Of a stretch of 64,000 bases of DNA, positions 35,511 to 44,907 are shown in pieces. Below the pieces are notes generated by a model. That model did not search any database. It was given only the letters and a program-made list of their open reading frames with translations, and was not told the DNA's origin. The first letter of the stretch is position 1, and each line of letters begins with the position of its first letter. Made by a program: the position numbers and the translations under genes. The stretch comes from Bacteroidota bacterium (GTDB taxonomy: Bacteria; Bacteroidota; Ignavibacteria; Ignavibacteriales; Melioribacteraceae). Where the stretch lies: contig JAHJUE010000001.1 in assembly GCA_018829205.1 (NCBI GenBank), forward strand, positions 58,787 to 122,786, in the 5' to 3' direction.

Positions 35511-37595
35511 TCATTCCCATTTAATTCTAATATCAACCGCGTGAATTGAATTGTCCTCAGAAATTATAAGCGGGTTTAAATCGAACTCGCTTATGTTATT
35601 GTTTTCGATAAGCATCTGGGCGGATGATTTTATAATTTCTTTTAGTTTTTTTATATCGCAAGGAGATTCACCCCGCACGCCATTTAATATTTTCCCTATT
35701 ACTGTTGAGTTTATCATCTCATCAATATCGTTATCGGAAAGATAAGCCGATTTAATAGCGGTATCGCAAATTACTTCAACGTATTTTCCTCCCGTTCCGA
35801 ACATAATAACCGGGCCAAAAGAAGGATCGCGGAATCCGCCGATTAATACTTCATGTTTAAGTTTTATATACGGCTGAACAAGAAAATCTTCAACTTCAAA
35901 ACTATATTTAGTAAAGTTGTTTTTAATTTCGTCGGAAGCTTTAAGAAGTTCATCTTTGTTCTGAATGTTTAATTTAACCGCGTTTAATTCCGATTTATGA
36001 ATAACATCCTTATTAATTCCTTTTATTACAAGAGGATAAATAAAATTATTAAGATTTCTAATTTCGTCATATTTCAAAAGTTCATTTTTAATAATTGGGA
36101 TTCCGTAATCTTTACAGATAATATCAATTTCATTTTGTTTTAAAAAGCCTTTCCCGAAAATGTATTTGTTTTCAACAAATTGATTTTCACCTGTTAAAAT
36201 TTTCCCGTACTCTTTTCTGTGTTTATCCATTAGAGCTTTTGACTCGGAATAATAAATCATATTTGACAACACTTCCGCAGGGTCTTCGGGGTTTCTAAAA
36301 ACAGGCAAATGTTTTTTTGAATCGCGGCGGTATGTATCCCAAAATTCAGGAAGAGGCATATAAACCTGAAGAATCGGTTTGTCGGTTTTTACATCGTATA
36401 CGGATTCAACGACATCAAATGGCTGTACCATTACAGGCTCAACAAATATTGAAATCACCGCGTCAACATTTTCATCAGCCGCCACAAACTCGTTTACTTT
36501 TTTATAGGTTTCTGCGTTCGCTCCCGGCAAAAGATCAACAGGGTTATTTACGCTTCCTTCGGGATGCACCACGGTTCTTAATTTCTTTTTCGTATCTTCT
36601 GAAAGTTCGGCTAACTCTAGATTTTCTTTTTCTAAACTATCGACAGTTAATATCGCGGGTCCGCCCGCGTTTGTAACTACCGCAACTCTTCTTCCTTTTG
36701 GAGGGGAAAAATTCTCAAATCCTTTTGCAGTATTAAACATTTCATCAATATTGTTAACGCGTACAATTCCGAATTGTTTTAACGAAGCGTCAACAACCTT
36801 ATCCATACTGCTTAAAGCGCCCGTATGCGATGATGCTGCTTTCATTCCGCCCGAAGTTTTTCCTGCTTTTAATATTATAACAGGCTTGGTTATTTCGCCT
36901 TTTATAAATGGAAGAAGAAAATTTTCGCCGTTTACAAAACTTTCAAGATAAAACGTAAGCGTTTTTATATTTTGATCAACCTGCCAGAAACGTAAGAGAT
37001 CATTTTCATTTATATCAGCTTTATTGCCGGCACTGATAAAATGCGCGAACTTAACATCCGTTTCACGCAATGAATTTAATACCGCCGCGCCCAAAGCGCC
37101 GCTTTGTGAAAAAAATCCTGTGCTTCCCGTTTCAGGTTTTTCGGCTACGAATGTTGCGTTTAGTTTTATTTCCGGCAGCGTATTAATTACACCCATACAG
37201 TTTGGTCCAACCAACCGCGCACCTGCGGATTTTATTTTCTCAACAATTCTGTTTTCAACTTCTTCGCCGTCTTTACCGATCTCTTTGAATCCTGCAGTAA
37301 TTAATAGAATTGATTTTACATTTTTTTTCAGCAGTTCGTCAACCGAATCTTCGGCAAATTGCTTCGGTACAACAATTATCGCCAAATCAATATTGTCCTT
37401 TATCTCTTCAATTGATCTGTAGCATTTATAACCCAACACGCTTTCGGCTTTCGGGTTAACAGGAAGAATCATCCCCTTGTAACCGTAATTACTAATCGTG
37501 TGCAGAAGTTCGTAACCGATACTTTTTTCCTTTGTCGAAGCTCCAACAATGCATATTGAACGGGGGTAAAAAAAATTTTTAATTTCAGAATTCAT
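35511..37595 (-). CDS. ADP-forming acyl-CoA synthetase (acetate--CoA ligase family, fused alpha-beta)
   Basis: A 694-residue NDP-forming synthetase. A CoA-binding Rossmann domain (about 5-130, SICIVGAST, GPNCMGVINT) is followed by succinyl-CoA-ligase-like domains (about 150-450, with the phospho-His loop SSHTGALSS), then an ATP-grasp domain (about 470-690, PLVIKGI, EVLIGGFRDPSFGPVIMFG). These enzymes interconvert acyl-CoA + ADP + Pi and acid + ATP + CoA. Some isoforms act on aryl acids such as phenylacetate. It is divergent from paaA across 180 bases, and no paaK is present, so it may activate phenylacetate for the Paa route; that role is inference. Confidence 0.92.
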   Translation of the reverse strand: MNSEIKNFFYPRSICIVGASTKEKSIGYELLHTISNYGYKGMILPVNPKAESVLGYKCYRSIEEIKDNIDLAIIVVPKQFAEDSVDELLKKNVKSILLITAGFKEIGKDGEEVENRIVEKIKSAGARLVGPNCMGVINTLPEIKLNATFVAEKPETGSTGFFSQSGALGAAVLNSLRETDVKFAHFISAGNKADINENDLLRFWQVDQNIKTLTFYLESFVNGENFLLPFIKGEITKPVIILKAGKTSGGMKAASSHTGALSSMDKVVDASLKQFGIVRVNNIDEMFNTAKGFENFSPPKGRRVAVVTNAGGPAILTVDSLEKENLELAELSEDTKKKLRTVVHPEGSVNNPVDLLPGANAETYKKVNEFVAADENVDAVISIFVEPVMVQPFDVVESVYDVKTDKPILQVYMPLPEFWDTYRRDSKKHLPVFRNPEDPAEVLSNMIYYSESKALMDKHRKEYGKILTGENQFVENKYIFGKGFLKQNEIDIICKDYGIPIIKNELLKYDEIRNLNNFIYPLVIKGINKDVIHKSELNAVKLNIQNKDELLKASDEIKNNFTKYSFEVEDFLVQPYIKLKHEVLIGGFRDPSFGPVIMFGTGGKYVEVICDTAIKSAYLSDNDIDEMINSTVIGKILNGVRGESPCDIKKLKEIIKSSAQMLIENNNISEFDLNPLIISEDNSIHAVDIRIKWE

Positions 37596-37775
37596 AAACT
37601 ATCACCAATAATGGAAAAATCAATTTGTAGTGTTAAAATAGCACAAAGACGTATTTTTTACCTATGAAAAATAAAGAATTATAAAAAGAGATTCTGATAA
37701 TAATGACTAACGTGAATAAGAATTGACTGCTTAAATAAGATGTGTTATATTTTATTCGAAGCAATAAAGGAAAAT

Positions 37776-38702
37776 ATGAACGAAGAACAAAAACTTGCCG
37801 ATTTTGAAGCGCGTATTGAACGCGGCGAAATAATAGAACCGAAAGATTGGATGCCGGAAAGATACCGCAGACAATTAATAAGAATGATGAGTCAGCACGC
37901 TCATTCCGAATATGTTGGCATGCTACCAGAGGGAAACTGGATAACACGCGCGCCTAGTCTGCGCCGTAAAATGGTGCTGCTAGCAAAAGTGCAAGACGAA
38001 GCGGGGCACGGGTTGTATATTTACAGCGCTACCGAAACCTTGGGAATCGACAGAAAAGAGCTTCTTGACCAACTGCTGAACGGAACTGCGAAGTATTCTA
38101 GTATATTTAACTATCCTTCTCTTAGTTGGGCGGATATGGGAACAATAGGCTGGTTTGTTGACGGAGCCGCGATAGTTAATCAAACAATGCTCGCGAAAAG
38201 TTCTTACGGACCGTATGCCCGCGCGATGATAAGAATCTGCAAAGAAGAAAATTTTCATAAGAAACAAGGTTATGAAATAATTACAACCCTTGCAAACGGT
38301 ACGGCAGAACAAAAAAAAATGGCGCAGGATGCGGTGAACAGATGGTGGTGGCCTTCGCTGATGATGTTTGGTCCAACGGATAAAGAATCTCCAAACTCGG
38401 CAGAACTTATGAAATGGAAGGTGAAAATAAAAAGCAACGACGAACTTCGTCAGCGATTTGTTGATTTAACGGTACCCCAAGCCAAAGCTGTAAATTTAAC
38501 ATTACCCGATCCTGATTTAAAATTAAACGAAGAAACCGGCCACTGGGAATTCGGTCATATAAATTGGCAGGAGTTTTACAATGTTATTAAAGGAAACGGG
38601 CCTATGAATAAAGAAAGATTAAAAGCAAGAAACGAAGCGTTTGAAAAAGGAAAATGGGTTAGAGAAGCGGCTCTTGCGTATGCGAAAAAGCACAACAATT
38701 AA
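37776..38702 (+). CDS. paaA: 1,2-phenylacetyl-CoA epoxidase, catalytic subunit PaaA
   Basis: A 308-residue ferritin-like di-iron oxygenase subunit. I start at ATG 37776 (AAAGG upstream), not at the 37740 ATG. Di-iron ligands are visible in two ExxH motifs, E75-A-G-H78 (DEAGHG) and E158-N-F-H161 (EENFHK), with [21 protein letters not shown] near the start as in PaaA. With PaaC it forms the complex that turns phenylacetyl-CoA into the 1,2-epoxide using O2. It heads the paaA-B-C-x-D operon. The 92 bases before paaB are longer than the other spacers and contain no gene. Confidence 0.97.
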   Translation: MNEEQKLADFEARIERGEIIEPKDWMPERYRRQLIRMMSQHAHSEYVGMLPEGNWITRAPSLRRKMVLLAKVQDEAGHGLYIYSATETLGIDRKELLDQLLNGTAKYSSIFNYPSLSWADMGTIGWFVDGAAIVNQTMLAKSSYGPYARAMIRICKEENFHKKQGYEIITTLANGTAEQKKMAQDAVNRWWWPSLMMFGPTDKESPNSAELMKWKVKIKSNDELRQRFVDLTVPQAKAVNLTLPDPDLKLNEETGHWEFGHINWQEFYNVIKGNGPMNKERLKARNEAFEKGKWVREAALAYAKKHNN

Positions 38703-38794
38703 AGTCAATTCCGTGAATGCGGGAATAAGCAATCTCAAGAAAAATTTCAGGCAAACAGATGACCCTAATGACAATCTAAAAGAGGATTTAATAA

Positions 38795-39079
38795 ATGAAT
38801 GATGAAGGAAGATTGTGGGAGGTTTTCACTCAATCAAAACAAGGGGCCCCGCACGAACATGCGGGAAATGTTCACGCGGCGGATGCTGAAATGGCATTAC
38901 AAAATGCGCGTGATGTATATTCACGAAGAGGAGAGGCTGTTAGCATTTGGGTTGTTCCGTCGGATCAGATATTCGCGACAAGTCCTTCGGACGAAGGACC
39001 TTTTTTTGATCCATCCAACAATAAAGCATACAGACATCCTCAGTTTTATTCTGTTCCTAAAGGAGTGAGGGGAATTTAA
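38795..39079 (+). CDS. paaB: 1,2-phenylacetyl-CoA epoxidase subunit PaaB
   Basis: A 94-residue PaaB-type protein. It has LWEVFTQSKQGAPHEHAGNVHAAD, then DVYSRRGEAVSIWVVPSDQI, and ends YRHPQFY, all typical of PaaB. PaaB bridges PaaAC units in the epoxidase complex and is needed for activity in vivo. AGAGG lies 9 bases before the ATG. Its stop overlaps the paaC start by one base (TAATG), so the two are coupled. Confidence 0.95.
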   Translation: MNDEGRLWEVFTQSKQGAPHEHAGNVHAADAEMALQNARDVYSRRGEAVSIWVVPSDQIFATSPSDEGPFFDPSNNKAYRHPQFYSVPKGVRGI

Positions 39080-39855
39080 TGACTAATATTTTGGATAAAA
39101 ACATACAGAATGCATTGTTTAATTATATATTGGGCTTAGGAGACGACAGATTAATTCTCGGTCACAGGTTATCCGAATGGTGCGGGCATGCGCATATACT
39201 TGAAGAAGATATCGCGCTTGGAAATATAGGATTAGATTTAATTGGACAGGCATCAGCCTATTTATCATTAGCCGCTGAAGTAGAGAATAAAAACAGAACC
39301 GAGGATGATTTAGCCTATTTTAGGAATGAATATGAATTTAAAAATTTTCAGCTTGTTGAACAGCCGAACATTGATTTTGCATATACGATTGTAAGACAGT
39401 TCTTTTTTGATGTTTATGAAGGAATATTTTTAGAAGAACTTGCTAAAAGTAAATTTGAACAGATGGCGGGAATTGCGAAAAAATCGATAAAAGAAAATAT
39501 ATATCATACCCGTCATAGCAGAAACTGGATTTTAAGATTAGGGGATGGGACAGAAGAAAGTCATGTTAAAACTCAAACGGCAATTAATGATTTATGGAAA
39601 TTTACCGGCGAAATTTTTTCGGAAAACGAAAACGACAATATTTTAATAAATGAAAATTTTGCGCCAGACTTAAAACCGTTAAAATCCAAATGGAATGAAA
39701 TTATAAAATCAGTTTTAAATGAAGCAACTTTAGAGATGCCGGAAAACATAGGTTTTTCAAGCGGAAGCAGAAGCGGGATTCATACCGAGCATCTTGGTCA
39801 TTTGCTTGCCGAGATGCAGATTGTTGCGCGTTCATTTCCGGGCGCAAAATGGTAA
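39079..39855 (+). CDS. paaC: 1,2-phenylacetyl-CoA epoxidase structural subunit PaaC
   Basis: A 258-residue PaaC. It has a four-helix ferritin-like fold with LGDDRLILGHRLSEWCGHAH, EDIALGNIGLDLIGQA, the middle segment HTRHSRNWILRLGDGTEES, and ends RSGIHTEHLGHLLAEMQ, a strong match to the PaaC family. PaaC stabilises PaaA and takes part in substrate binding but is not the active di-iron site. Translationally coupled to paaB. The following gene is not paaD but a small AHSA1-like gene, 29 bases downstream. Confidence 0.95.
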   Translation: MTNILDKNIQNALFNYILGLGDDRLILGHRLSEWCGHAHILEEDIALGNIGLDLIGQASAYLSLAAEVENKNRTEDDLAYFRNEYEFKNFQLVEQPNIDFAYTIVRQFFFDVYEGIFLEELAKSKFEQMAGIAKKSIKENIYHTRHSRNWILRLGDGTEESHVKTQTAINDLWKFTGEIFSENENDNILINENFAPDLKPLKSKWNEIIKSVLNEATLEMPENIGFSSGSRSGIHTEHLGHLLAEMQIVARSFPGAKW

Positions 39856-39884
39856 TTGAGTTATATTTTAAATGAGGAGGCAGG

Positions 39885-40283
39885 ATGCCGGAATCAATTA
39901 AACTTACCGCAGCTTTTTTAGTTAAACCCAATGTAATTTATAATGCTTGGCTTAACGGAAAAGAACATACGGCAATGACAGGAGGCAAAGCAACCGCAAG
40001 CAAAGAAGTAGGCGGAAATTTTACAGCATGGGAAAAATACATAAAAGGAAAAAACCTTGAACTCGTCAAAAACAAAAGAATACTTCAATCTTGGCGTTCG
40101 CAGGAATTTCCCGAAAACAGTTTGAGCTCATTATTATTAATAAAATTGGACGAAACGCCGAAAGGAACAAAACTTACGCTTGTGCATTCCGAAATACCGG
40201 ACAAGCAGGGAAATAAATATAAGAAAGGCTGGGTTGAACATTATTTTGTTCCAATGAAAAAATATTTTAACAAGCAGAAATAA
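39885..40283 (+). CDS. SRPBCC/AHSA1-like domain protein inside the paa operon
   Basis: A 132-residue single-domain protein of the AHSA1 (activator of Hsp90 ATPase homologue)/SRPBCC superfamily. It begins IKLTAAFLVKPNVIYNAWLNGKEHTAMTGG, has a middle FTAWEKYIKGKNLELV and RILQSWRS, and ends GWVEHYFVPMKKYF. The fold has a deep cavity for hydrophobic ligands, but no function can be assigned. AGGAGG directly precedes its ATG. It is placed between paaC and paaD with no gap before paaD, so it is co-expressed with the epoxidase. It might bind an aromatic intermediate or help assembly; both are guesses. Confidence 0.85.
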   Translation: MPESIKLTAAFLVKPNVIYNAWLNGKEHTAMTGGKATASKEVGGNFTAWEKYIKGKNLELVKNKRILQSWRSQEFPENSLSSLLLIKLDETPKGTKLTLVHSEIPDKQGNKYKKGWVEHYFVPMKKYFNKQK

Positions 40284-40760
40284 ATGAATCAATCAGAAGA
40301 AGAAATACTAAGATTACTAGAGAACGTATTTGATCCCGAAATTCCGGTTCTAAATATTGTAGAAATGGGAATTGTAAGGAGCGTAAATATTGTTCAAAAC
40401 GAATATAGAATTGAGATTACCCCAACATATTCGGGCTGTCCGGCGATGCATACAATTGAAAAAGATATTTTGGATCTATTAAATTCGCATGGAATCAAAA
40501 ATGTAAAAATAAAAAGGATTTATTCGCCTGCATGGACAACCGATTGTTTTAGCGAAAGCACAAAAACAAAACTGAAAGAATATGGTATAGCTCCGCCCGT
40601 TATTAATATAAAGGAAGAATTTTTAAAAATTAACAGAACATGTCCCTTCTGCGATTCAGATAAAACAAAAACTATAAGCGAGTTCGGGTCTACCTCCTGC
40701 AAGTCGCTACACTATTGCGATGATTGTAGACAACCGTTTGAGTATTTTAAATGTATTTGA
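40284..40760 (+). CDS. paaD: Epoxidase assembly protein PaaD (MIP18/DUF59 type with zinc ribbon)
   Basis: A 158-residue PaaD (named PaaJ in some annotations). The N-terminal MIP18/DUF59 domain has DPEIPVLNIVEMGIV and the reactive Cys in TYSGCPAM. The C-terminal zinc ribbon has CPFCDS and CDDCRQPFEYF. PaaD is thought to insert the iron centre into PaaA or the Fe-S cluster into PaaE. No paaE follows; instead a histidine kinase gene converges 11 bases later. The presence of the C-terminal Cys4 ribbon separates it from plain SufT proteins. Confidence 0.95.
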   Translation: MNQSEEEILRLLENVFDPEIPVLNIVEMGIVRSVNIVQNEYRIEITPTYSGCPAMHTIEKDILDLLNSHGIKNVKIKRIYSPAWTTDCFSESTKTKLKEYGIAPPVINIKEEFLKINRTCPFCDSDKTKTISEFGSTSCKSLHYCDDCRQPFEYFKCI

Positions 40761-40771
40761 AGTTTATAAAT

Positions 40772-41998
40772 TTAACCGAACGATTCTGTTTCGGGGAATT
40801 CAATTACAACCACGGTTCCGTTACCTAATGATGAATCTATACTTATGTTTCCTTTAAATGCTTCAACTCTTTCCGTTATACTTATCAATCCCATTCCTCT
40901 TAGTTTTGAATCATTATAATTTACCCTGGGTTTTTCAAAACCAATTCCGTTATCATCAATTATTAATTTTATAGAATTGCTGTCCTGAAGAATTTGAATT
41001 GAAAAAATTGTAGCCTTTGAATGCTTAATAATATTATTAAGCAGCTCCTGACAAATTCTAAAAATTGTAATTTCAAGCCGGGGTTTTAAATTACCGACAT
41101 CAAAATGTTCAAATGTTCCTTTAATATTTTCCGCGCTGGAAATTTGTTCGACCAGCAAACGAAGAGTAGGAATTAAACCGTAAATTTCAAGCATCCTGGG
41201 TTTTAAATCATAAGAGATGTTTTTTAATTCCATTACGGCATTATTTATTGAAAGGTTTAGTTCTTCAAGAATTTTTCTTTTTTCGTTTTCTTCGCCTGAA
41301 TTATTTCGCAGAGAATCCAATTTCAAACTTAAAAAAGAGAGCGTCTGACCAATTCCGTCATGAAGCTCTTTTGAGATTCTGCTTCTTTCGGTTTCAAGTA
41401 TAGTCTGAAGATGACTTGATAATTCTGCAAGTTTTTCTTTTGAAGCGGTTAATTCTTCTTCGTAGTTTTTTATTTTTGTTATATCGTTAAAATAAATCTG
41501 TACCGCATTAATATTGGGAATGCCTTTAATTATTAAATTAAAAATTCTTGTATTTATTGCATACTCAAAACTTATTTCAGACGATTCTTCTATAAAGTTT
41601 TGAAAATCTATTTTTATTAAATCAGGAAACAGGTCTACTATATTTTTCCCGATTAAATCATTGCCTAATTTAGCCCCGGCATTATTAACGAAAATAATTT
41701 CACCCTCAACATTTGCTCTTAATACCGGATCGGGAGCCGCTTCGGCAAGCTGAGCCATTGAACTTGTATGCCTGTTTTCCATTTTGATTTTTTCAAGCTC
41801 ATACTCCTTGATAAGAGGAACAAACTGTTTATTAATAACAATATAAGAGAGCACAATGATGCACAGAAGAACCAGAATAGAGATAAAGATAGGGTTATTA
41901 AAACTAAAGAAAAGGTCGGCTGAGTTTTCAGAAAATAAATCAACGCCTGTTTCATTTTGAAAATCAATGATTAATAATTTTAAAACAATAAATTTCAT
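40772..41998 (-). CDS. NarL-type sensor histidine kinase with PAS domain
   Basis: A 408-residue kinase. One TM segment (about 36-57) is followed by a PAS domain (about 80-175, DPVLRANVEGEIIFVNNAG). The HisKA_3 dimerisation domain has the phospho-acceptor H213 (SKELHDGIGQTLSFL), and a HATPase domain follows (about 300-405, N-box ELLNNIIKHSKA, G-box DNGIGF and LRGMGLISITERV). HisKA_3 kinases usually pair with LuxR-type response regulators, and none is encoded nearby, so it is an orphan here. It converges with the paa operon but is not obviously tied to it. No extracytoplasmic sensor of any size is present. Confidence 0.92.
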   Translation of the reverse strand: MKFIVLKLLIIDFQNETGVDLFSENSADLFFSFNNPIFISILVLLCIIVLSYIVINKQFVPLIKEYELEKIKMENRHTSSMAQLAEAAPDPVLRANVEGEIIFVNNAGAKLGNDLIGKNIVDLFPDLIKIDFQNFIEESSEISFEYAINTRIFNLIIKGIPNINAVQIYFNDITKIKNYEEELTASKEKLAELSSHLQTILETERSRISKELHDGIGQTLSFLSLKLDSLRNNSGEENEKRKILEELNLSINNAVMELKNISYDLKPRMLEIYGLIPTLRLLVEQISSAENIKGTFEHFDVGNLKPRLEITIFRICQELLNNIIKHSKATIFSIQILQDSNSIKLIIDDNGIGFEKPRVNYNDSKLRGMGLISITERVEAFKGNISIDSSLGNGTVVVIEFPETESFG

Positions 41999-42467
41999 TA
42001 GTATTTAATGTATAATTATATTTGTTAAATATGTGAAAAACATATCACGATTAAATGAGCTGTATAATTTAATAAATAATAGAAAGCATAAAACATTAAA
42101 AATAAAACACCCACCTAAACTGCGCTTTTATTTTTATAATTGGACATAATTTAGAGAAGAAAGGTGTTAAAAATTTAGAAAATAAAATAATTTCTAACAA
42201 TAAATATTTTATAAAAACATTAAGGATACTCAATAAATATACTGATTAAATTTATATCCCCACCATCTAGTACAGTTAAATTCTTTATTATAAGTTTAAC
42301 AGGTAAAACAAACTAACTAAGAAAACCATTTTATCTGACTATTTTTATTTATTACAAAACGGAAAAACATGTAAGAGAAAAAAACTGCAGTATTTTCGGT
42401 CGATATATATTGATAAAAAATTTAAATAAGACTCCTGATAAACAGGAGTCTTATTACGTGTTTATTT
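41999..42467. other. 469-base AT-rich intergenic region
   Basis: It holds the upstream region of the histidine kinase gene, with a small inverted repeat ATATGT-N5-ACATAT at 42029-42045 that could be an operator, and the terminator of pepF at its right end. No coding frame or RNA was recognised in the remainder. Confidence 0.5.
42425..42455 (-). terminator. Rho-independent terminator of pepF
   Basis: Perfect 13-bp arms AATAAGACTCCTG (42425-42437) and CAGGAGTCTTATT (42443-42455) have a 5-base loop. On the minus strand the stem is followed by TAAATTTTTTATC. It lies 12 bases after the pepF stop. Confidence 0.85.
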
Positions 42468-44363
42468 TTATTTGATTTTCTTTAATTCTTCTTCAAGCCG
42501 GCTTACTAGGTCATTCATCTGTTCAACAACCGCATTAATTGTTTCCGGTTTTGATAGATCTACTCCTGCGGTTTTTAATAACTCCATTGGATAATCGCTT
42601 CCGCCTGATTTTAGTAAATTTAAATATTTTTCTTTCGCTGATTCTTTTTCGCTTTCTGTTCCTGTTGTTATTGATTTATATAGCTGCGCAGATGAGGCAA
42701 AACAGGTGGCATACTGATATACATAAAACGGTGTTCTGTACATATGAGGAATTCTTGCCCAAACAGAATTTATTAGTTCATCTTTTTCCATCGAGTCGCC
42801 GTAGTATGCGTTATATAAATCTTCCATTATTCCGTTTAAAACTTTTGCCGTAACAGGTTTCCCGTCTTCAACTAATTTATGTACCTGCAGCTCAAAATCC
42901 GCGAGAAGCGATTGAAAATAAAAAGAGCCGGTTAGATTATCAATTGCCTGTTTTAATAACGACGCCCGTACTTTCGGATCATCAGTTTTGCTCATTAAAT
43001 AATCAAGAAGCAATGCTTCGTTAAATGTTGAAGCCACTTCCGCGACAAATATTGTGTAAGAAGCAGTTGAAAAAGGCTGGTTTTCATTTGCCAAAACCGT
43101 ATGGATTGTATGCCCAAGTTCGTGTCCCAAAGTAAAAACCGAGCGGAGAGTTCCGTTATAATTGAGCAGCATATAAGGATGTACACCATAAACATTTGCA
43201 GAATAAGCGCCGGATCTTTTTCCGTCTGTTTCGTAAACGTCAAGCCATCCGCCCGACAATGCTTTTTCTAATTTTGACTGGTATTCTTTGCCAAGCGGAG
43301 CAACCGATTCAATTACCATTTTTGATGCTTCTTCGTAATCATAGGTTTTATCCGACTCAAACAATGAAATTGATCCGTCGTATGTATGATATTTTTCCAA
43401 TCCCAAAACTTTTTTGCGAAGAAGATTATATTTTTTCAGCGGCTCGGTGTTTGCCTTTACTGTGGAAACCAAATTTTCATAAACGTTTACCGGAATATTA
43501 TTTCCGTCTAATGTCGCATGAAGAGAAGAAGTGTAATTTCTCGCCTGTGCATTTGCCCAGTCTCTTTGACAAACGCCCGTATATATTGAAGCGTATGTAT
43601 TTTCATATTCTTTATATACATTATAATGACTTTCAAAAGCAATTTTTCTGTCTTCTTGATTTTCGTTTGTTGCTAATGTTAAACTATAGTTCCCGCTGGT
43701 CATTTTTATTTCTTCGCCTGTGGATAGTTTAACTGTCGGGAATTTAATATCAGTTGTAGAAATCTCCGTATAAATATTACCGGGTGAACTATTTGCCTGA
43801 CTGAAATAGGAAAGTATGGTTTCCTTATCCTCGTCAAGCACGTGTTTTTGCTGCCTGAAAAGATCTTCTAAATTAAATTTATATGCGGCAAAATCAGGAT
43901 TTGAAATCCATTCCTTCATTGTATCCCATGGAATTTGAAGAAGTTCGGGATTTATCCAGGAGGTAGCGGTTCCGAATTTTGAGAACAATATTTGTACCTG
44001 CTGAAGTTTTGATGAAACTTCCTGGTCTCTTGTATCTGTATCCCGCATCAATTGAGGGTATCGGTAAACTTTATAAGAAAGAATGTTCATTTCATCCTGC
44101 AGCTTTAAAGCGCTAAGCAGATTTTCCGGACTTTTCGACAATGTACCTTTAAGCGAGGCAACTTCATCCATCATTTTTTCAAGGTCGTTAAAACCTTTCT
44201 GCCATTCATCCCAGCTCGTGTAAATGTCATTAAAATTCCATTTGTATTTTTCGGGAATTTCATCCCTGCTCGAATATTTTTGCTGTGCGTTCATAGAAGT
44301 TATAAGAATTAGTATTAGTGAAAATATTTTTATTAATGTAACAAATTGATTCTTTTTCGACAT
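42468..44363 (-). CDS. pepF: Oligoendopeptidase F (M3 family), exported
   Basis: A 631-residue M3 metallopeptidase of the PepF type. The zinc motif H414-E415-L-G-H418 lies in FTLGHELGHTIHT, and the third ligand Glu lies in VAEVASTFNEALL. The N-terminal part (YKWNFNDIYTSWDEWQ) is typical. PepF cleaves peptides of about 7-17 residues and is usually cytoplasmic. This copy begins with a clear signal peptide (KIFSLILILITSMNAQQ), which suggests periplasmic peptide processing. A strong purine-rich ribosome site (GGGGACGGGGC) precedes the ATG. It is monocistronic, with its own terminator. Confidence 0.95.
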   Translation of the reverse strand: MSKKNQFVTLIKIFSLILILITSMNAQQKYSSRDEIPEKYKWNFNDIYTSWDEWQKGFNDLEKMMDEVASLKGTLSKSPENLLSALKLQDEMNILSYKVYRYPQLMRDTDTRDQEVSSKLQQVQILFSKFGTATSWINPELLQIPWDTMKEWISNPDFAAYKFNLEDLFRQQKHVLDEDKETILSYFSQANSSPGNIYTEISTTDIKFPTVKLSTGEEIKMTSGNYSLTLATNENQEDRKIAFESHYNVYKEYENTYASIYTGVCQRDWANAQARNYTSSLHATLDGNNIPVNVYENLVSTVKANTEPLKKYNLLRKKVLGLEKYHTYDGSISLFESDKTYDYEEASKMVIESVAPLGKEYQSKLEKALSGGWLDVYETDGKRSGAYSANVYGVHPYMLLNYNGTLRSVFTLGHELGHTIHTVLANENQPFSTASYTIFVAEVASTFNEALLLDYLMSKTDDPKVRASLLKQAIDNLTGSFYFQSLLADFELQVHKLVEDGKPVTAKVLNGIMEDLYNAYYGDSMEKDELINSVWARIPHMYRTPFYVYQYATCFASSAQLYKSITTGTESEKESAKEKYLNLLKSGGSDYPMELLKTAGVDLSKPETINAVVEQMNDLVSRLEEELKKIK

Positions 44364-44907
44364 TTTGCCCCGTCCCCTTGTTTGTTAATATTTTTTATAC
44401 AAGATAATAAAATTATAAAAAACCGCCCGCTTAAATTATAATTTATACTTATCCGGCAATACAGCATTTAGATGTTTTAATTATCTTTTTGTTATATAAA
44501 AAATACAACCAGAAGGTATGGTTAAAAACTTTTAAAAATCCCTGCCTAATATTAATAAGTAAAACTAAATTCAATAATAATAAACGCAATTAAATTGTCT
44601 CCCGGTTTATATTTAACAATGCAGAACCGGCTTGTTGATTTTATTATTGATTGAATTTATTCACGCTAATTAATGATTATGTTTTCCGGAATCATCACTT
44701 AATATTTTTATAAGAAACTACCGCTTAAATTTTATAAAAAAACTCCTTAAAAGAGGACGCGATCTTAATTCGATCCTAAAATCAATTATATAACTATAAC
44801 TTAAAACCGATTTTTTTTTATTGCCTTCCTTAATAAGAATTATAAAATTGGTTATATTGATTTCCCCTCTATTAAAATAAATTTTTAATATAAAAGGAAA
44901 TTGCAAA
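44364..44907. other. 544-base AT-rich intergenic region between divergent pepF and the paaG operon
   Basis: It must contain the promoters for both units. A ribosome site AAAGGAAA lies before paaG (44894-44901). A short minus-strand frame (44718-44906) has no ribosome site or recognisable protein features. The palindrome-like CGCGATC...GATC near 44758-44778 was checked for tRNA and does not fold as one. Nothing else is supported. Confidence 0.5.

Noticed and set aside
36317..37422. Plus-strand frames inside the acyl-CoA synthetase gene
   Set aside because: They are shadows of the conserved synthetase frame and show no recognisable domains.
43196..43732. 178-residue plus-strand frame inside pepF
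   Set aside because: It is fully covered by the well-supported pepF gene on the other strand and has no family features.
44740..44800. Possible tRNA remnant suggested by a TTCGATC stretch
   Set aside because: The flanking bases do not pair as a T-arm and no acceptor or anticodon stem could be found.
44718..44906. Short minus-strand frame between pepF and paaG
   Set aside because: It overlaps the paaG ribosome-site region, has no ribosome site of its own and shows no protein-like pattern.
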